From: Rhizobiales bacterium CCH10-E5
GTDB lineage: Bacteria > Pseudomonadota > Alphaproteobacteria > Rhizobiales > Beijerinckiaceae
Reading direction: 5' to 3'
Length of the DNA stretch: 47,472 nt
Assembly (NCBI GenBank): GCA_001556125.1
Contig: LSIG01000102.1
Span: forward strand, 1 to 47,472
The notes beneath the pieces are model-generated. The model was given only the letters and a program-made list of their open reading frames with translations, ran no database searches and was not told the origin of the DNA. Position 1 is the stretch's first letter. Each line of letters begins with the position of its first letter. Made by a program: the position numbers and the translations under genes. Below are positions 1 to 8,294 of this stretch, one piece after another.

Positions 1-8
1 CACCCTAA

Positions 9-35
9 CCCTCCCCACCGCAAGCGGGGGGAGGG
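9..35. repeat. G/C palindrome downstream of pheT
   Basis: An inverted repeat with arms CCCTCCCC and GGGGAGGG at 9-16 and 28-35 encloses a second stem CCGC/GCGG with a two-base AA loop; A17 is bulged. It lies about 45 bases past the pheT stop. It resembles the C-rich/G-rich palindromes common between genes in Rhizobiales. It might end pheT transcription, but no T-run follows it on the minus strand, so terminator function is only a guess. Confidence 0.55.
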
Positions 36-79
36 AAAAGGGAACCGTCGCGCCCGACTGCAGAAGCGGCTCGCTGGCC

Positions 80-2503
80 CTACCCCCGCAGCGCCGCCCC
101 GTAGCGCTTGGCCATCTCGGCCACGATCTTCGCCCCCACCGCCTCGATTTCGGCTTCCGTCAGCGTCTTCTCGACCGGCTGGAGCGTGACCGCGAGCGCG
201 ACCGACTTCTTGCCCGGCTCGACGCCCTGGCCCTCGTAGAGATCGAAGACCGAGACGTCAGAGATCAAAGCGCGGTCGGCGTTCTGGGCGGACTTGACCA
301 TTTCGCCGGCGGCAGTGGCCTTGTCGACGATGAAGGCGAAGTCGCGCGTCACAGGCTGGAAGCCGGACAATGCCAGCTTCGGCTTGACCTTGGTCGGCTT
401 GGCCTTGGGCAGCGGCAGCGCATCGAGATGGATCTCGAAGGCGACCAGCGGGCCCTTGACGTCGAGCGCCTTGAGAATGCGCGGATGGACCTCGCCGAAC
501 GCGCCGATCACGCCCTTGGGGCCGAAGCGCAGCGTCGCCGAGCGGCCGGGATGGGCCCAATCCGGCCCGCCGGCTACGATCTGGAGCCCGCCCGTCGGGA
601 CGCCGAGGCCCGCCAGCAGCGCCAGCACATCGGCCTTGGCGTCGAAGGCATCGACGGGTTTGGCCGCGCCGTCCCAATGGCGGCCGGCGCCCTCCAGCGT
701 CGCCGTGCCGCGGCGCAGGCCGGTCGCGGCCATGAGCTGGCCCTCGGGCTCGTCGCTCTGGAAGATCTGTCCGACCTCGAAGAGGGCCACGTCGCCGAAG
801 CCGCGATCGGCATTGGCCTGGGCGGCGCGGATCAGGCCCGGCAGCAGCGAGGGCCGCATGTCGGAGAGATCGGCCGCGATCGGATTGGCCAGCACCAGCG
901 CCGGCGAGCCGCCGCCGAACAGCGTCGCTGATTCATGGTCGATGAAGGACCAGGTGACGGCCTCGACGAGGCCGCGGCTGGCGAGCAGGCGCTTGGCCTG
1001 GCGGGTGCGCTTCTGCAGAACGGTGAGAACGGGCCTCAGCACCTCGTCCGCGATGCGCGGCAGCGGCGTCGAGACGACGCGGTCGAGCCCGGCAATGCGC
1101 AGGATCTCCTCGACGAGATCGGCCTTGCCGCCGACATCGGCCCGCCAGGACGGCGCCACCACCTGAACCCGTTCGCCGGCGCCGGAGACCGCGAAGCCCA
1201 GGGAGGTCAGCGCCCGCTCCATCTCCGGCAAGGGCAGCTCCAGCCCGGTCAGGCGCTTGACCTCGGACCAGGGGAAGTCGATCGCAGCGGCGCTGCCCGG
1301 CAGCTCGCCCGCGAAGACCATCTCGGACGGCTCGCCGCCGCAGAGCTCGACGATCAGCGCCGTGGCGAGATCCAGCCCCGGCCGGCAGAATTCCGGATCG
1401 ACGCCGCGCTCGAAACGGTAGCGCGCATCGGAGGTGATGCCGAGCGCGCGGCCCGAACGGGCGATGTTGAGCGGGTCCCAGAGTGCGCTCTCGACCAGCA
1501 CGTCGGTGGTGCCCTCGTCGCAGCCCGAAGCCTCGCCGCCCATGATGCCGGCGATCGATTCGACGCCCGCCGCATCCGCGATGACGACCTGATCGGCGGT
1601 CAGCGTGTAGGTCTTGCCGTCGAGCGCGACGATAGACTCGCCGTCCCGGGCCCGGCGCACGACGAGGTCGCCCTTGACCTTGGCCGCATCGAAGACGTGC
1701 AGCGGCCGGTTGCGGTCGAGCGTCATGAAATTGGTGATGTCGACCAGCGCGTTGATCGGGCGCATCCCGACGGCGCGCAGCCGCGCCTGGAGCCAGTCCG
1801 GCGACGGGCCGTTCTTCACGCCACGCACGAGCCGCAGTCCGAAGGCGGGGCAGAGCGCCTTGTCCTCGGCTGCGAGTTCGAGCTTCACGCCGACCGGGCA
1901 CGGGAAGCCAGCTTTCACGGGCGCCACCGGCGGTGTCTTGATCGTGCCGAGGCCGGCCGCGGCGAGATCGCGCGCAATGCCCGCCACGCCGAGGGCATCG
2001 GCGCGGTTGGGAGTCACCGCGATCTCGATGACCGGATCGCTCAGGCCGGCATAGGCGACATAGGGCTGCCCGACGGGGGCATCCGCCGGCAGGTCGATGA
2101 TGCCGTCATGATCCTCCGAGAGCTGCAGCTCGGCGGCCGAGCAGAGCATGCCGTTCGATTCGACGCCGCGGATCACGCCCTTGCCGAGCGTGATGTCCTT
2201 GCCGGGAATATAGGTACCGGGCGGCGAGAAGACGCTCTTCATGCCGGTGCGGGCATTGGGCGCGCCGCAGACGACCTGGACCGGCTCGGCCCCGCCGGTG
2301 TCGACCAGGCAGACGCGCAGCCGGTCGGCATTGGGGTGCTGCTTGGCGTCGATCACATAGGCCACGGTGAAGGCGGCGAGCGCCTTGGCCTTGTCCTCGA
2401 TGCCCTCGACCTCGAGCCCGACGCGGGTCAGCGCTTCGGCAATGGCCTCGACGGGCGCGGTGGTGTCGAGATGATCCTTCAACCAGGACAGGGTGAACTT
2501 CAT
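80..2503 (-). CDS. pheT: Phenylalanine--tRNA ligase beta subunit
   Basis: This is the beta subunit of the heterotetrameric (alpha2beta2) phenylalanyl-tRNA synthetase, which charges tRNA-Phe in the cytoplasm. The 807 residues match the usual length of about 800. An EMAP-type tRNA-binding fold covers roughly residues 40-150 ([19 protein letters not shown]). The B3/B4 editing and B5 regions follow, and the C-terminal 95 residues are the FDX-ACB anticodon-binding domain ([13 protein letters not shown]). The ATG at 2503 overlaps the stop of the upstream glycosyltransferase by four bases (ATGA). That implies translational coupling to a gene that is not part of the synthetase. The catalytic subunit pheS is separated from it by that gene. 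Confidence 0.97.
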   Translation of the reverse strand: MKFTLSWLKDHLDTTAPVEAIAEALTRVGLEVEGIEDKAKALAAFTVAYVIDAKQHPNADRLRVCLVDTGGAEPVQVVCGAPNARTGMKSVFSPPGTYIPGKDITLGKGVIRGVESNGMLCSAAELQLSEDHDGIIDLPADAPVGQPYVAYAGLSDPVIEIAVTPNRADALGVAGIARDLAAAGLGTIKTPPVAPVKAGFPCPVGVKLELAAEDKALCPAFGLRLVRGVKNGPSPDWLQARLRAVGMRPINALVDITNFMTLDRNRPLHVFDAAKVKGDLVVRRARDGESIVALDGKTYTLTADQVVIADAAGVESIAGIMGGEASGCDEGTTDVLVESALWDPLNIARSGRALGITSDARYRFERGVDPEFCRPGLDLATALIVELCGGEPSEMVFAGELPGSAAAIDFPWSEVKRLTGLELPLPEMERALTSLGFAVSGAGERVQVVAPSWRADVGGKADLVEEILRIAGLDRVVSTPLPRIADEVLRPVLTVLQKRTRQAKRLLASRGLVEAVTWSFIDHESATLFGGGSPALVLANPIAADLSDMRPSLLPGLIRAAQANADRGFGDVALFEVGQIFQSDEPEGQLMAATGLRRGTATLEGAGRHWDGAAKPVDAFDAKADVLALLAGLGVPTGGLQIVAGGPDWAHPGRSATLRFGPKGVIGAFGEVHPRILKALDVKGPLVAFEIHLDALPLPKAKPTKVKPKLALSGFQPVTRDFAFIVDKATAAGEMVKSAQNADRALISDVSVFDLYEGQGVEPGKKSVALAVTLQPVEKTLTEAEIEAVGAKIVAEMAKRYGAALRG

Positions 2504-3687
2504 GAGCGTCCGTCACTTCTCGTCATTGCATGGGACATCGGGGGCGGCGCGGCGTTCAGCTCGTCCTCCCCGTCCGTCTTGATCTTCATCGCGTTGCCGC
2601 GCCAGCTGACCTCGCCGGCGACGAAGGCATAGGCCCAGACGCCGGGAAAGACGATGTCGCGCACCAGCAGCGCCAGCGGCATGCGCCAGGAGCCGTACCA
2701 GCCGACACCGCGCGCGAAGGCCAGCTCGGCGCCATACCAGGGTAGCAGCACCAGCAGCGGCGCGAGCCAGGCGGACAGGCCGAAAGACGGCAGCGCAAAG
2801 GCCGCCGCCAGCACCGCCAGCAGCGGGCCGGACAAAATTTCCGGCAGGAAGAACGGCAGGAAGGTCACGCGCCGCAGCCGCGCCCAGCGGAACTGGCGCT
2901 GGACGACGTCACGCAGGCTGCGCTCGCCCAAAGGCTGCTCGAAGGGCTGGCCGACGAGATGGACATGCTTGCCGGCACGGCGCACGAGCTTCGTCGCCGC
3001 GGCATCCTCGGCGATCTCCTCGCCGAGCACGGCGATGCCGCCGCGGGCGTCGAGGAAGGGCTTGTTCCAGAGCATCGACTTGCCCTGGGCGAAGCCGAAG
3101 CCGCAGGCCTCGCCGGCGAACTGCCAGCGCGCCTGGAAGGTGTTGAGGAAGGCGCATTCGAGCTCGGCCCAGAAGCCGAAAGGCCGCGAACCCACCGGCG
3201 TCGAGCACACCAGCCCGGTGTCGTCGCGCCAGGAGGCGAGCAGGCGCTGGATATAGTCCTTCGGCATCAGCACATTGGAATCGGCGAGGATGACCCACTC
3301 CGTCCGCGCCGCCTCCCAGCCCTTGACGCAGTTGTTGAGCTTGGGATTGGCGCTGACCGGCACGTCGCCGGTCACGAGCTTCACCCGCTCCGCGCCGTAG
3401 CGGGCGATCAGCTCCTCGACCATCGGCACGATCGGGTCGTCGGCATCGGCGACGGCGAAGATCGTGACGTAGTCGGGGTAATCCAGTTCGAGCCCCGAGA
3501 TCGCCGTCTCGCGGCTGAAGGCCTCGATGCCGCGCAGCGGACGCACGATCGTCACCGGCGGCAGCGCCGCGAGCAGAGGCGTGCGCCGGTCCGCCCGGCG
3601 CAACCGCGCATAGGCGATCGCCTGGCAGAGCAGGTTCGTCGCGACGAGCAGCACCGCGAACAGGCCCGCCCAGCCCGCGGCGCTCAT
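2500..3687 (-). CDS. Ceramide glucosyltransferase-like GT21 protein
   Basis: A 395-residue membrane glycosyltransferase of family 21, the family that adds glucose or another sugar to ceramide or similar lipids at the membrane. An N-terminal hydrophobic segment (about residues 5-25) is followed by a GT-A domain. That domain has the processive-type signature: DADDP near residue 80, LADSN near 135, the EEIAED acidic pair near 220, and QFRWARL as the Q/RxxRW motif near 265. Two or three C-terminal membrane segments follow. It starts 28 bases after pheS and ends overlapping pheT, so it is probably co-transcribed with both. The substrate is not readable from sequence; sphingolipid or another glycolipid is the family expectation. 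The last 25 residues are polar and low in conservation. Confidence 0.85.
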   Translation of the reverse strand: MSAAGWAGLFAVLLVATNLLCQAIAYARLRRADRRTPLLAALPPVTIVRPLRGIEAFSRETAISGLELDYPDYVTIFAVADADDPIVPMVEELIARYGAERVKLVTGDVPVSANPKLNNCVKGWEAARTEWVILADSNVLMPKDYIQRLLASWRDDTGLVCSTPVGSRPFGFWAELECAFLNTFQARWQFAGEACGFGFAQGKSMLWNKPFLDARGGIAVLGEEIAEDAAATKLVRRAGKHVHLVGQPFEQPLGERSLRDVVQRQFRWARLRRVTFLPFFLPEILSGPLLAVLAAAFALPSFGLSAWLAPLLVLLPWYGAELAFARGVGWYGSWRMPLALLVRDIVFPGVWAYAFVAGEVSWRGNAMKIKTDGEDELNAAPPPMSHAMTRSDGRS

Positions 3688-3715
3688 CGCGCGGCCCTCC
3701 CGCTCCCGGCCGCCA

Positions 3716-4798
3716 TCACGCGGACAGCCCGGCGGTCAGCGTCGGCAGGTCGAGCGGGCGGAAGCCGTAATGGCTGAGCCAGCGCACATCCGCCTCGAAG
3801 AAGGGGCGTAAGTCAGGCATGCCGTATTTCAGCATCGCGATGCGGTCGATGCCCATGCCCCAGGCAAAGCCCTGATAGACTTCCGGGTCGAGCCCGCAAT
3901 TGCGCAGCACGTTCGGGTGCACCATGCCGCAGCCGAGGATCTCGAGCCAGTCCTCGCCCTCGCCGAAGCGGATCTCGCCGCCCTTGCGCGAGCACTGGAT
4001 GTCGACCTCGACCGAGGGCTCGGTGAAGGGGAAGAAGGACGGCCGGAAGCGCATCTTGACCGTGTCGATCTCGAAGAACGCCTTGCAGAACTCCTCGAGG
4101 ATCCATTTCAGGTGGCCCATATGGGCGCCCTTGTCGATCACCAGCCCCTCGACCTGGTGGAACATCGGCGTGTGCGTCTGGTCGGAATCCATCCGGTAGG
4201 TGCGGCCCGGGCAGATCACGCGGATCGGCGGCTCATGGGCCAGCATGGTGCGGACCTGGACCGGAGACGTATGGGTGCGCAGCAGCTTGCGCTCGCCATT
4301 CGCGTCGGGGGCGAAGAAGAAGGTGTCGTGCATCTCCCGCGCCGGATGGCCGACAGGGAAGTTCAGCTTGGTGAAGTTGAGATCGTCGGTCTCGACGTCC
4401 GGACCTTCGGCGATCGAGAAGCCCATATCGCCGAAGATCGCGGTGATCTCGTCGATGACCTGGCTGATCGGGTGGATGCGGCCGCGGGCTTCGGGCCCCT
4501 CCCGCACCGGCAGCGAAACGTCGATCCGCTCGGCCGCGAGCCTGGCCTCGAGCGCGGCCTCGGCCAGCGCGTCCTTGCGGGCCGAGAGCGCCGTCTGGAC
4601 CTGATCGCGCAGACCGTTGATCAGCGGTCCCTTCTCCTTGCGCTCCTCGGGCGTCATCGCGCCCAGCGTCTTCAGAAGCGCCGAGATCGAGCCGGCCTTG
4701 CCGAGCGCGCCGATCCTGACCTGCTCCAGCGCGGCTTCATCCTGCGCCTTCGCGATGTCGGCAAGAAGGCTCGCGCCCAAGTGATCGATCTCGTCCAT
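3716..4798 (-). CDS. pheS: Phenylalanine--tRNA ligase alpha subunit
   Basis: Catalytic alpha subunit of phenylalanyl-tRNA synthetase, a class II aminoacyl-tRNA synthetase. An N-terminal coiled coil (about residues 1-90) is followed by the class II core with motif 2 ([12 protein letters not shown]) and motif 3 ([13 protein letters not shown]). I choose the ATG at 4798, giving 360 residues, because the protein then begins [12 protein letters not shown], which suits the family N-terminus. It also has an AGCAGG-like ribosome site just upstream. An in-frame ATG at 4825 would add nine basic residues (MPRKRTRAG). It is transcribed divergently from the exported Cys-protein operon starting at 4927, and downstream it runs into the GT21 gene and pheT. 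Confidence 0.95.
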   Translation of the reverse strand: MDEIDHLGASLLADIAKAQDEAALEQVRIGALGKAGSISALLKTLGAMTPEERKEKGPLINGLRDQVQTALSARKDALAEAALEARLAAERIDVSLPVREGPEARGRIHPISQVIDEITAIFGDMGFSIAEGPDVETDDLNFTKLNFPVGHPAREMHDTFFFAPDANGERKLLRTHTSPVQVRTMLAHEPPIRVICPGRTYRMDSDQTHTPMFHQVEGLVIDKGAHMGHLKWILEEFCKAFFEIDTVKMRFRPSFFPFTEPSVEVDIQCSRKGGEIRFGEGEDWLEILGCGMVHPNVLRNCGLDPEVYQGFAWGMGIDRIAMLKYGMPDLRPFFEADVRWLSHYGFRPLDLPTLTAGLSA

Positions 4799-4926
4799 GC
4801 CTGCTCTGGTCCGTTTGCGAGGCATCTTCTAGGGTGTCGCCAGCGCCGATGCTAGAGGCAATCACGCCGGCAAAGCAGGGTGAGGACGGCAAAACCGGGG
4901 GGTGCGCCGATGATGGGGGCCGGTTG

Positions 4927-5391
4927 ATGACAAGGCTGTCGCAATCGTGGCCGCGCCGCGCGCAGCAACGGAACTGGGCGGCTCTTCTCGGCCTGCTCGC
5001 CGTCTGGCTGGCAGCGCCGGCGCAGGCCCAGGATGGCCAACGCGTCAGCATTACCGGCGAGATCGCAGACAGCTGGTGCACGGTCAGCGGACTGATGTTC
5101 GCCAAGGGCAGCGCCCATCATCAATGCGCGGTCTGGTGCGCGCTCGGCGGCATTCCCGTCGCGATCCGCGACGCGGAGGGCGGGCTCTACCTGATCCTGC
5201 GCATCGGCGACGACACGGACAGCGCCGCCAATCCGCGCATCGCCCGGCTGATGGCCCATGAGGTCACGGTGGACGGCGAACTGCTCGAGCGCGACGGCGT
5301 CAGATACCTGCTCGTGGACAAGATTGCCGACGACAAGGGCGTGATCAACCTGACCCATGACGAGCACGGCATCCAGCCGTTCGGGAACTGA
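4927..5391 (+). CDS. Small exported protein with C-x3-C and HH-C motif
   Basis: I do not know the function of this 154-residue protein. The start at 4927 is preceded by a GGGGG ribosome site. It gives a clear signal peptide ending near AAPAQAQ (about residue 36); the longer frame from 4834 has no such logic. The mature part is a beta-rich domain of about 115 residues. It begins VSITGEIADSWC and continues HHQCAVWCALGGIPV, giving conserved-looking Cys and His residues including CAVWC. The same outline (strand, GxV/I, Cys, CxxxC, ligand-like strand) reappears in the next gene, so the two are probably distant paralogues with an OB-like fold. Four bases separate it from the next gene, which in turn precedes a SCO copper chaperone. 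Metal or thiol chemistry in the periplasm is inferred from that context only. Confidence 0.72.
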   Translation: MTRLSQSWPRRAQQRNWAALLGLLAVWLAAPAQAQDGQRVSITGEIADSWCTVSGLMFAKGSAHHQCAVWCALGGIPVAIRDAEGGLYLILRIGDDTDSAANPRIARLMAHEVTVDGELLERDGVRYLLVDKIADDKGVINLTHDEHGIQPFGN

Positions 5392-5395
5392 GGCG

Positions 5396-5941
5396 ATGGG
5401 CATGGTATCAGCCCTCATCCGGGAGAGCGCGGCGGGGCTCTGCGTCGCGGCGCTGGCCGTGCTGGCTCCCCCCGTCGCACAGGCCGCCGAGCCCTGGGGC
5501 ATCCCGCATGAAAAGCCGGTCGTGCTGAAGGGCCGCGTCGTCGAGGCGCTGTGCCATCTCAAGGGTGTCTGCGCGGCCGATTGCGGCGCCGGCAAGCGCC
5601 AGCTCGGCATCCTCGAGGCGGATGGCCGCTTCCGGCTGGTCGGCAAGGGGCAAGTCGATTTCGCCGGCGCGGTGCCCGATCTCGCCGGCTTCTGCGGCCG
5701 CGAGGTCGAGGCCGACGGGCTCCTGATCGAGAACCCGGCGATCACGCTGTTCTTCGCGCAGGGTGTCCGCGAAGCCGGCAGCAGCGCCCCGTTCACGCCG
5801 ACCGAGCGCTTCAAGACGCAGTGGGAGGCGCGCAACGGCGCCGCGCCCGAATGGTGGCGGGCGGACCCCGAGTCCAATGCCATTCTGGCCGAGACCGGCC
5901 CGCTCGGCATCAAGGGGCTCCTGCCCCAGCCGAAGCCCTGA
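5396..5941 (+). CDS. Exported protein with C-x3-C motif, paralogue of its upstream neighbour
   Basis: A 181-residue exported protein of unknown role. The signal peptide ends near VAQAAEPW. An alternative start at 5402 lies eight bases after a GAGG ribosome site and may be the true one. The mature protein reads VVLKGRVVEALCHLKG, then VCAADCGAGKRQLGIL, which parallels the neighbour's GEIADSWC and CAVWCALGGIPV. A further Cys lies in FCGRE. The C-terminal 45 residues (TERFKTQWEARNG and on) are polar and have no counterpart in the neighbour. It sits four bases after the first gene and eight bases before the SCO gene, so one transcript is likely. Confidence 0.72.
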   Translation: MGMVSALIRESAAGLCVAALAVLAPPVAQAAEPWGIPHEKPVVLKGRVVEALCHLKGVCAADCGAGKRQLGILEADGRFRLVGKGQVDFAGAVPDLAGFCGREVEADGLLIENPAITLFFAQGVREAGSSAPFTPTERFKTQWEARNGAAPEWWRADPESNAILAETGPLGIKGLLPQPKP

Positions 5942-5949
5942 GATCCGGT

Positions 5950-6567
5950 ATGCAGGGCCGGCCCCACCGACGCGCGCTGCTGGCCGGGCTCGCCACCGGC
6001 TTGAGCCTTCCGGCGCTGGCGCAGCATCACGGCCATGCCGGGCACGCCGCGCCCTCCCCGCGGCCCGACCCGCTGGCGGGACGGTTCGGCGGTCCGTTCT
6101 CGCTGACCGACCATCGCGGCACGCAGGTGAGCGACCGCGACTTTCGCGGGCGCTTCATGCTGATCTATTTCGGCTTCACGCGCTGCACCGACACCTGCCC
6201 GATCGATCTGCCGAATATCGCGCAGGCGCTGGACGGGCTCGGCCCGCTGGCGGAGCGCGTGACGCCGCTCTTCGTCACGGTCGATCCGGCCCATGACACG
6301 CCCGCCGTGCTGGCGGCCTATGTCGGCGCCTTCCATCCCCGCCTGATCGGGCTGACCGGCAGCGAGGCGCAGATCGCGGCGGTGGCGAAGGCCTACAAGG
6401 TGCATCGCCGCAAGCTGACGCTGCCGCATCACGCGCCCGGCGAGCACAGCGTCGACCATGGCTCGCTGACCTATCTGATGGACCGCGAGGGGCACTTCCT
6501 GACGTTGCTGCCGCACAAGACCGGCGCGGATCGCATGGTGGCCGTATTGCGGAACTATCTGGGGTAA
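5950..6567 (+). CDS. SCO1/SenC family copper chaperone
   Basis: A 205-residue member of the SCO family: thioredoxin-fold periplasmic proteins that deliver copper to, or reduce, the CuA site of cytochrome c oxidase. The N-terminus HRRALLAGLATG looks like a twin-arginine (Tat) signal. A His-rich stretch (QHHGHAGHAA) follows cleavage. The copper ligands are visible: FTRCTDTCPID supplies the CxxxCP pair and HSVDHGSLTYL the conserved His. The start at 5950 follows the preceding gene's stop by eight bases; upstream in-frame sequence overlaps that gene and is not credible. Being third in an operon with two other CxxxC proteins suggests a shared copper or thiol pathway. Confidence 0.9.
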   Translation: MQGRPHRRALLAGLATGLSLPALAQHHGHAGHAAPSPRPDPLAGRFGGPFSLTDHRGTQVSDRDFRGRFMLIYFGFTRCTDTCPIDLPNIAQALDGLGPLAERVTPLFVTVDPAHDTPAVLAAYVGAFHPRLIGLTGSEAQIAAVAKAYKVHRRKLTLPHHAPGEHSVDHGSLTYLMDREGHFLTLLPHKTGADRMVAVLRNYLG

Positions 6568-6598
6568 GGCTGGGACAGCCCCACCGGATTCGCAGGAC

Positions 6599-7378
6599 AT
6601 GCCTGACACGACCGACAAGCCCGACAGCTCCGCGCAGAAGGCCTCGCCTTCCTATCGCCTGGCAGCACTCGACCCCGACTTCATCCTCGGCGATTCGACG
6701 CGCGGCGTGCGCTTCATGCTCGAATACCAGAAGGCCGAGGACCACTTGCGCGCCCGCGGCATCCTCTCGACGATCGTCGTCTTCGGCTCGGCGCGGGTGC
6801 GGGAGGGCGAGCCCTGGTACGAGGCCGCCCGCGCCTTCGGCAAGCTCGCCTCGGAGCGCGGCGGGGCGCTCTCGGCCAGCGAGCTCGGGCGCGATCATGT
6901 CATCGCCACCGGCGGCGGGCCGGGCATCATGGAGGCCGCCAATCGCGGCGCGACGGAGGCCGGTGCGCTCTCGATCGGCTTCAACATCACGCTCCCGCAT
7001 GAGCAGGAGCCCAATGCCTGGTCGACGCCGGATCTGACCTTCCGCTTCCATTATTTCGCGATGCGCAAGATGCATCTGGCGATGCGGGCAGCTGCGCTGG
7101 TGGTCTTTCCGGGCGGCTTCGGGACGCTGGACGAGCTGTTCGAACTCCTGACCCTCGTGCAGACCGGCAAGATGCGCCCGGTGCCGATCGTGCTCTACGA
7201 TCGCGCCTATTGGCAGGCGCTGCTGAACCTCGAGACGATGGCGAAGGCCGGGCTGATCCGGGCGCAGGACCTCGCGCTCTTCGCCTATGCGGATACGCCG
7301 GAGGAGGCCTATGCCCGCATCGTCGAGGGCGCGGGCGACAACTGGCGGCCGGCGACCGAGGATCGCGTGCAGACCTGA
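6599..7378 (+). CDS. LOG family Rossmann-fold protein (putative nucleotide 5'-monophosphate phosphoribohydrolase)
   Basis: A 259-residue protein of the LOG/TIGR00730 family, whose studied members release the free base from cytokinin or purine ribonucleotides. The hallmark motifs are present: GSARV near residue 60, GGGPGIMEAANRGA near 105, and PGGFGTLDELFELLT near 170 (the PGGxGTxxE motif). At 259 residues it is longer than the classical 180-200-residue LOG proteins, with an N-terminal extension of about 45 residues, as in the YgdH-like or larger bacterial subgroup. It lies 31 bases after the SCO gene on the same strand and may share its transcript, though no functional link is evident. Confidence 0.88.
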   Translation: MPDTTDKPDSSAQKASPSYRLAALDPDFILGDSTRGVRFMLEYQKAEDHLRARGILSTIVVFGSARVREGEPWYEAARAFGKLASERGGALSASELGRDHVIATGGGPGIMEAANRGATEAGALSIGFNITLPHEQEPNAWSTPDLTFRFHYFAMRKMHLAMRAAALVVFPGGFGTLDELFELLTLVQTGKMRPVPIVLYDRAYWQALLNLETMAKAGLIRAQDLALFAYADTPEEAYARIVEGAGDNWRPATEDRVQT

Positions 7379-7385
7379 CACGGCA

Positions 7386-7463
7386 CGTCATGCCCGGGCG
7401 AAGACCCGAGCATCTCCTGAACCAGATTCTGGGGTCTTCGCTCCGCTACGCCCGAGAATGACG
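7386..7463. repeat. Imperfect palindromic intergenic repeat
   Basis: The arms CGTCATGCCCGGGC and CCCGAGAATGACG run in opposite directions, and each also carries GAAGACCC or its complement GGGTCTTCGC. The whole reads as an imperfect 78-bp hairpin with an insertion in one arm. This sequence type (CGTCAT-C-CGGGC-GAAGACCC) is a familiar dispersed intergenic palindrome in Bradyrhizobium/Bosea-type genomes. It is placed between the converging LOG and rplT genes. Confidence 0.6.
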
Positions 7464-7476
7464 CAGTGAGCACACG

Positions 7477-7504
7477 AAAAAAGGCCGGCATCGCTGCCGG
7501 CCTT
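7477..7504 (-). terminator. Intrinsic terminator of rpmI-rplT
   Basis: A perfect 10-bp stem (AAGGCCGGCA at 7481-7490, TGCCGGCCTT at 7495-7504) with a four-base loop. Read on the minus strand it is followed by TTTTTTCG. It begins 29 bases after the rplT stop, the right place to end the ribosomal protein operon. Confidence 0.88.
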
Positions 7505-7532
7505 CTTCCGTATCTCGTCGCAGCTGGAAGGC

Positions 7533-7913
7533 TCAGGCAGCCTTGGCCTGGGCGTCGGTTCCGAGGGCGGCCTTGACCGCCTCGACCACCGCCGTGAAGG
7601 AGGCGGCGTCGTCGATCGCCATCGCCGAGAGGGTCTTGCGGTCGAGCTCGATGCCGGCCTTGGCCAGGCCGCCGATGAAGACCGAATAGACCAGGCCGTG
7701 CTCGCGCACCGCGGCGTTCAGGCGCTGGATCCAGAGCGCGCGGAAGGAGCGCTTCTTGTTCTTGCGGTCGCGATAGGCGTACTGCATCGAGCGATCGACG
7801 GCCGCCTTGGCGGCGCGGATCGTGTTCTTGCGGCGGCCATAGAAGCCCTTGGCGGCCTTGAGCGTCTTGTTGTGCTTGGCGTGGGACGTTACGCCCCGTT
7901 TCACGCGAGCCAT
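7533..7913 (-). CDS. rplT: 50S ribosomal protein bL20
   Basis: Ribosomal protein bL20, a 23S rRNA-binding protein needed early in 50S assembly. It has 126 residues against a usual 117-120. The Lys/Arg-rich N-terminus [19 protein letters not shown] and the [18 protein letters not shown] segment are diagnostic. The C-terminal tail beyond GTDAQAKAA is the only extra part. It follows rpmI by 28 bases, and a strong intrinsic terminator lies just downstream. Confidence 0.98.
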   Translation of the reverse strand: MARVKRGVTSHAKHNKTLKAAKGFYGRRKNTIRAAKAAVDRSMQYAYRDRKNKKRSFRALWIQRLNAAVREHGLVYSVFIGGLAKAGIELDRKTLSAMAIDDAASFTAVVEAVKAALGTDAQAKAA

Positions 7914-7941
7914 GTCATGATCTCCGGAAGGTTAGGGGGCG

Positions 7942-8142
7942 TCAGCCGTTGGGGAGGAAATACTTCTTCACGTTGGCCGCATCACCCTCGAACAGGGTGG
8001 TGGTGCCGCGGTGATTGCGGATCTGCTTGTTGGTCCGCTTGATCATCCCGTGACGCTTGCCGGCCTGGGCGTAGAGCACCTTGCCGGTTCCGGTGATCTT
8101 GAACCGCTTCTTCGCGGCCGATTTCGTCTTGATCTTGGGCAT
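7942..8142 (-). CDS. rpmI: 50S ribosomal protein bL35
   Basis: Ribosomal protein bL35, 66 residues, very basic, starting [20 protein letters not shown], which is the family signature. It carries a GAGGAG-type ribosome site just before the ATG. It is the first gene of the rpmI-rplT pair. In most bacteria infC sits directly upstream, but here infC is about 8 kb away on the same strand with accessory genes between. Confidence 0.98.
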   Translation of the reverse strand: MPKIKTKSAAKKRFKITGTGKVLYAQAGKRHGMIKRTNKQIRNHRGTTTLFEGDAANVKKYFLPNG

Positions 8143-8256
8143 TTCAGCTCCTCATAGGTCGCGGGCGCGCAGAGTGCGCCGCTTGATGTTTTGCTTGCGG
8201 GAAGCAAAGAACGACCGCCACGGCAGCCCTTATCAGCCGGGCGATCGAAGGCCGCG

Positions 8257-8285
8257 CGTATGACAGAAAAGGACGGGGCTGGCAA
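8257..8285 (-). promoter_or_regulatory. Possible promoter for rpmI-rplT
   Basis: On the minus strand, TTGCCA (8280-8285) is followed after 17 bases by CATACG (8257-8262), a moderate -35 and a weak -10. It would give a leader of about 110 bases before rpmI. A promoter is expected here, since the MocR gene upstream belongs to a different functional unit, but this exact site is only a candidate. Confidence 0.3.
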
Positions 8286-8294
8286 GCGAGGCGT

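Noticed and set aside
935..2632. Long plus-strand open frame antisense to pheT
   Set aside because: Arg/Asp/Gly-rich composition with no domain; it is the antisense shadow of the GC-rich pheT gene.
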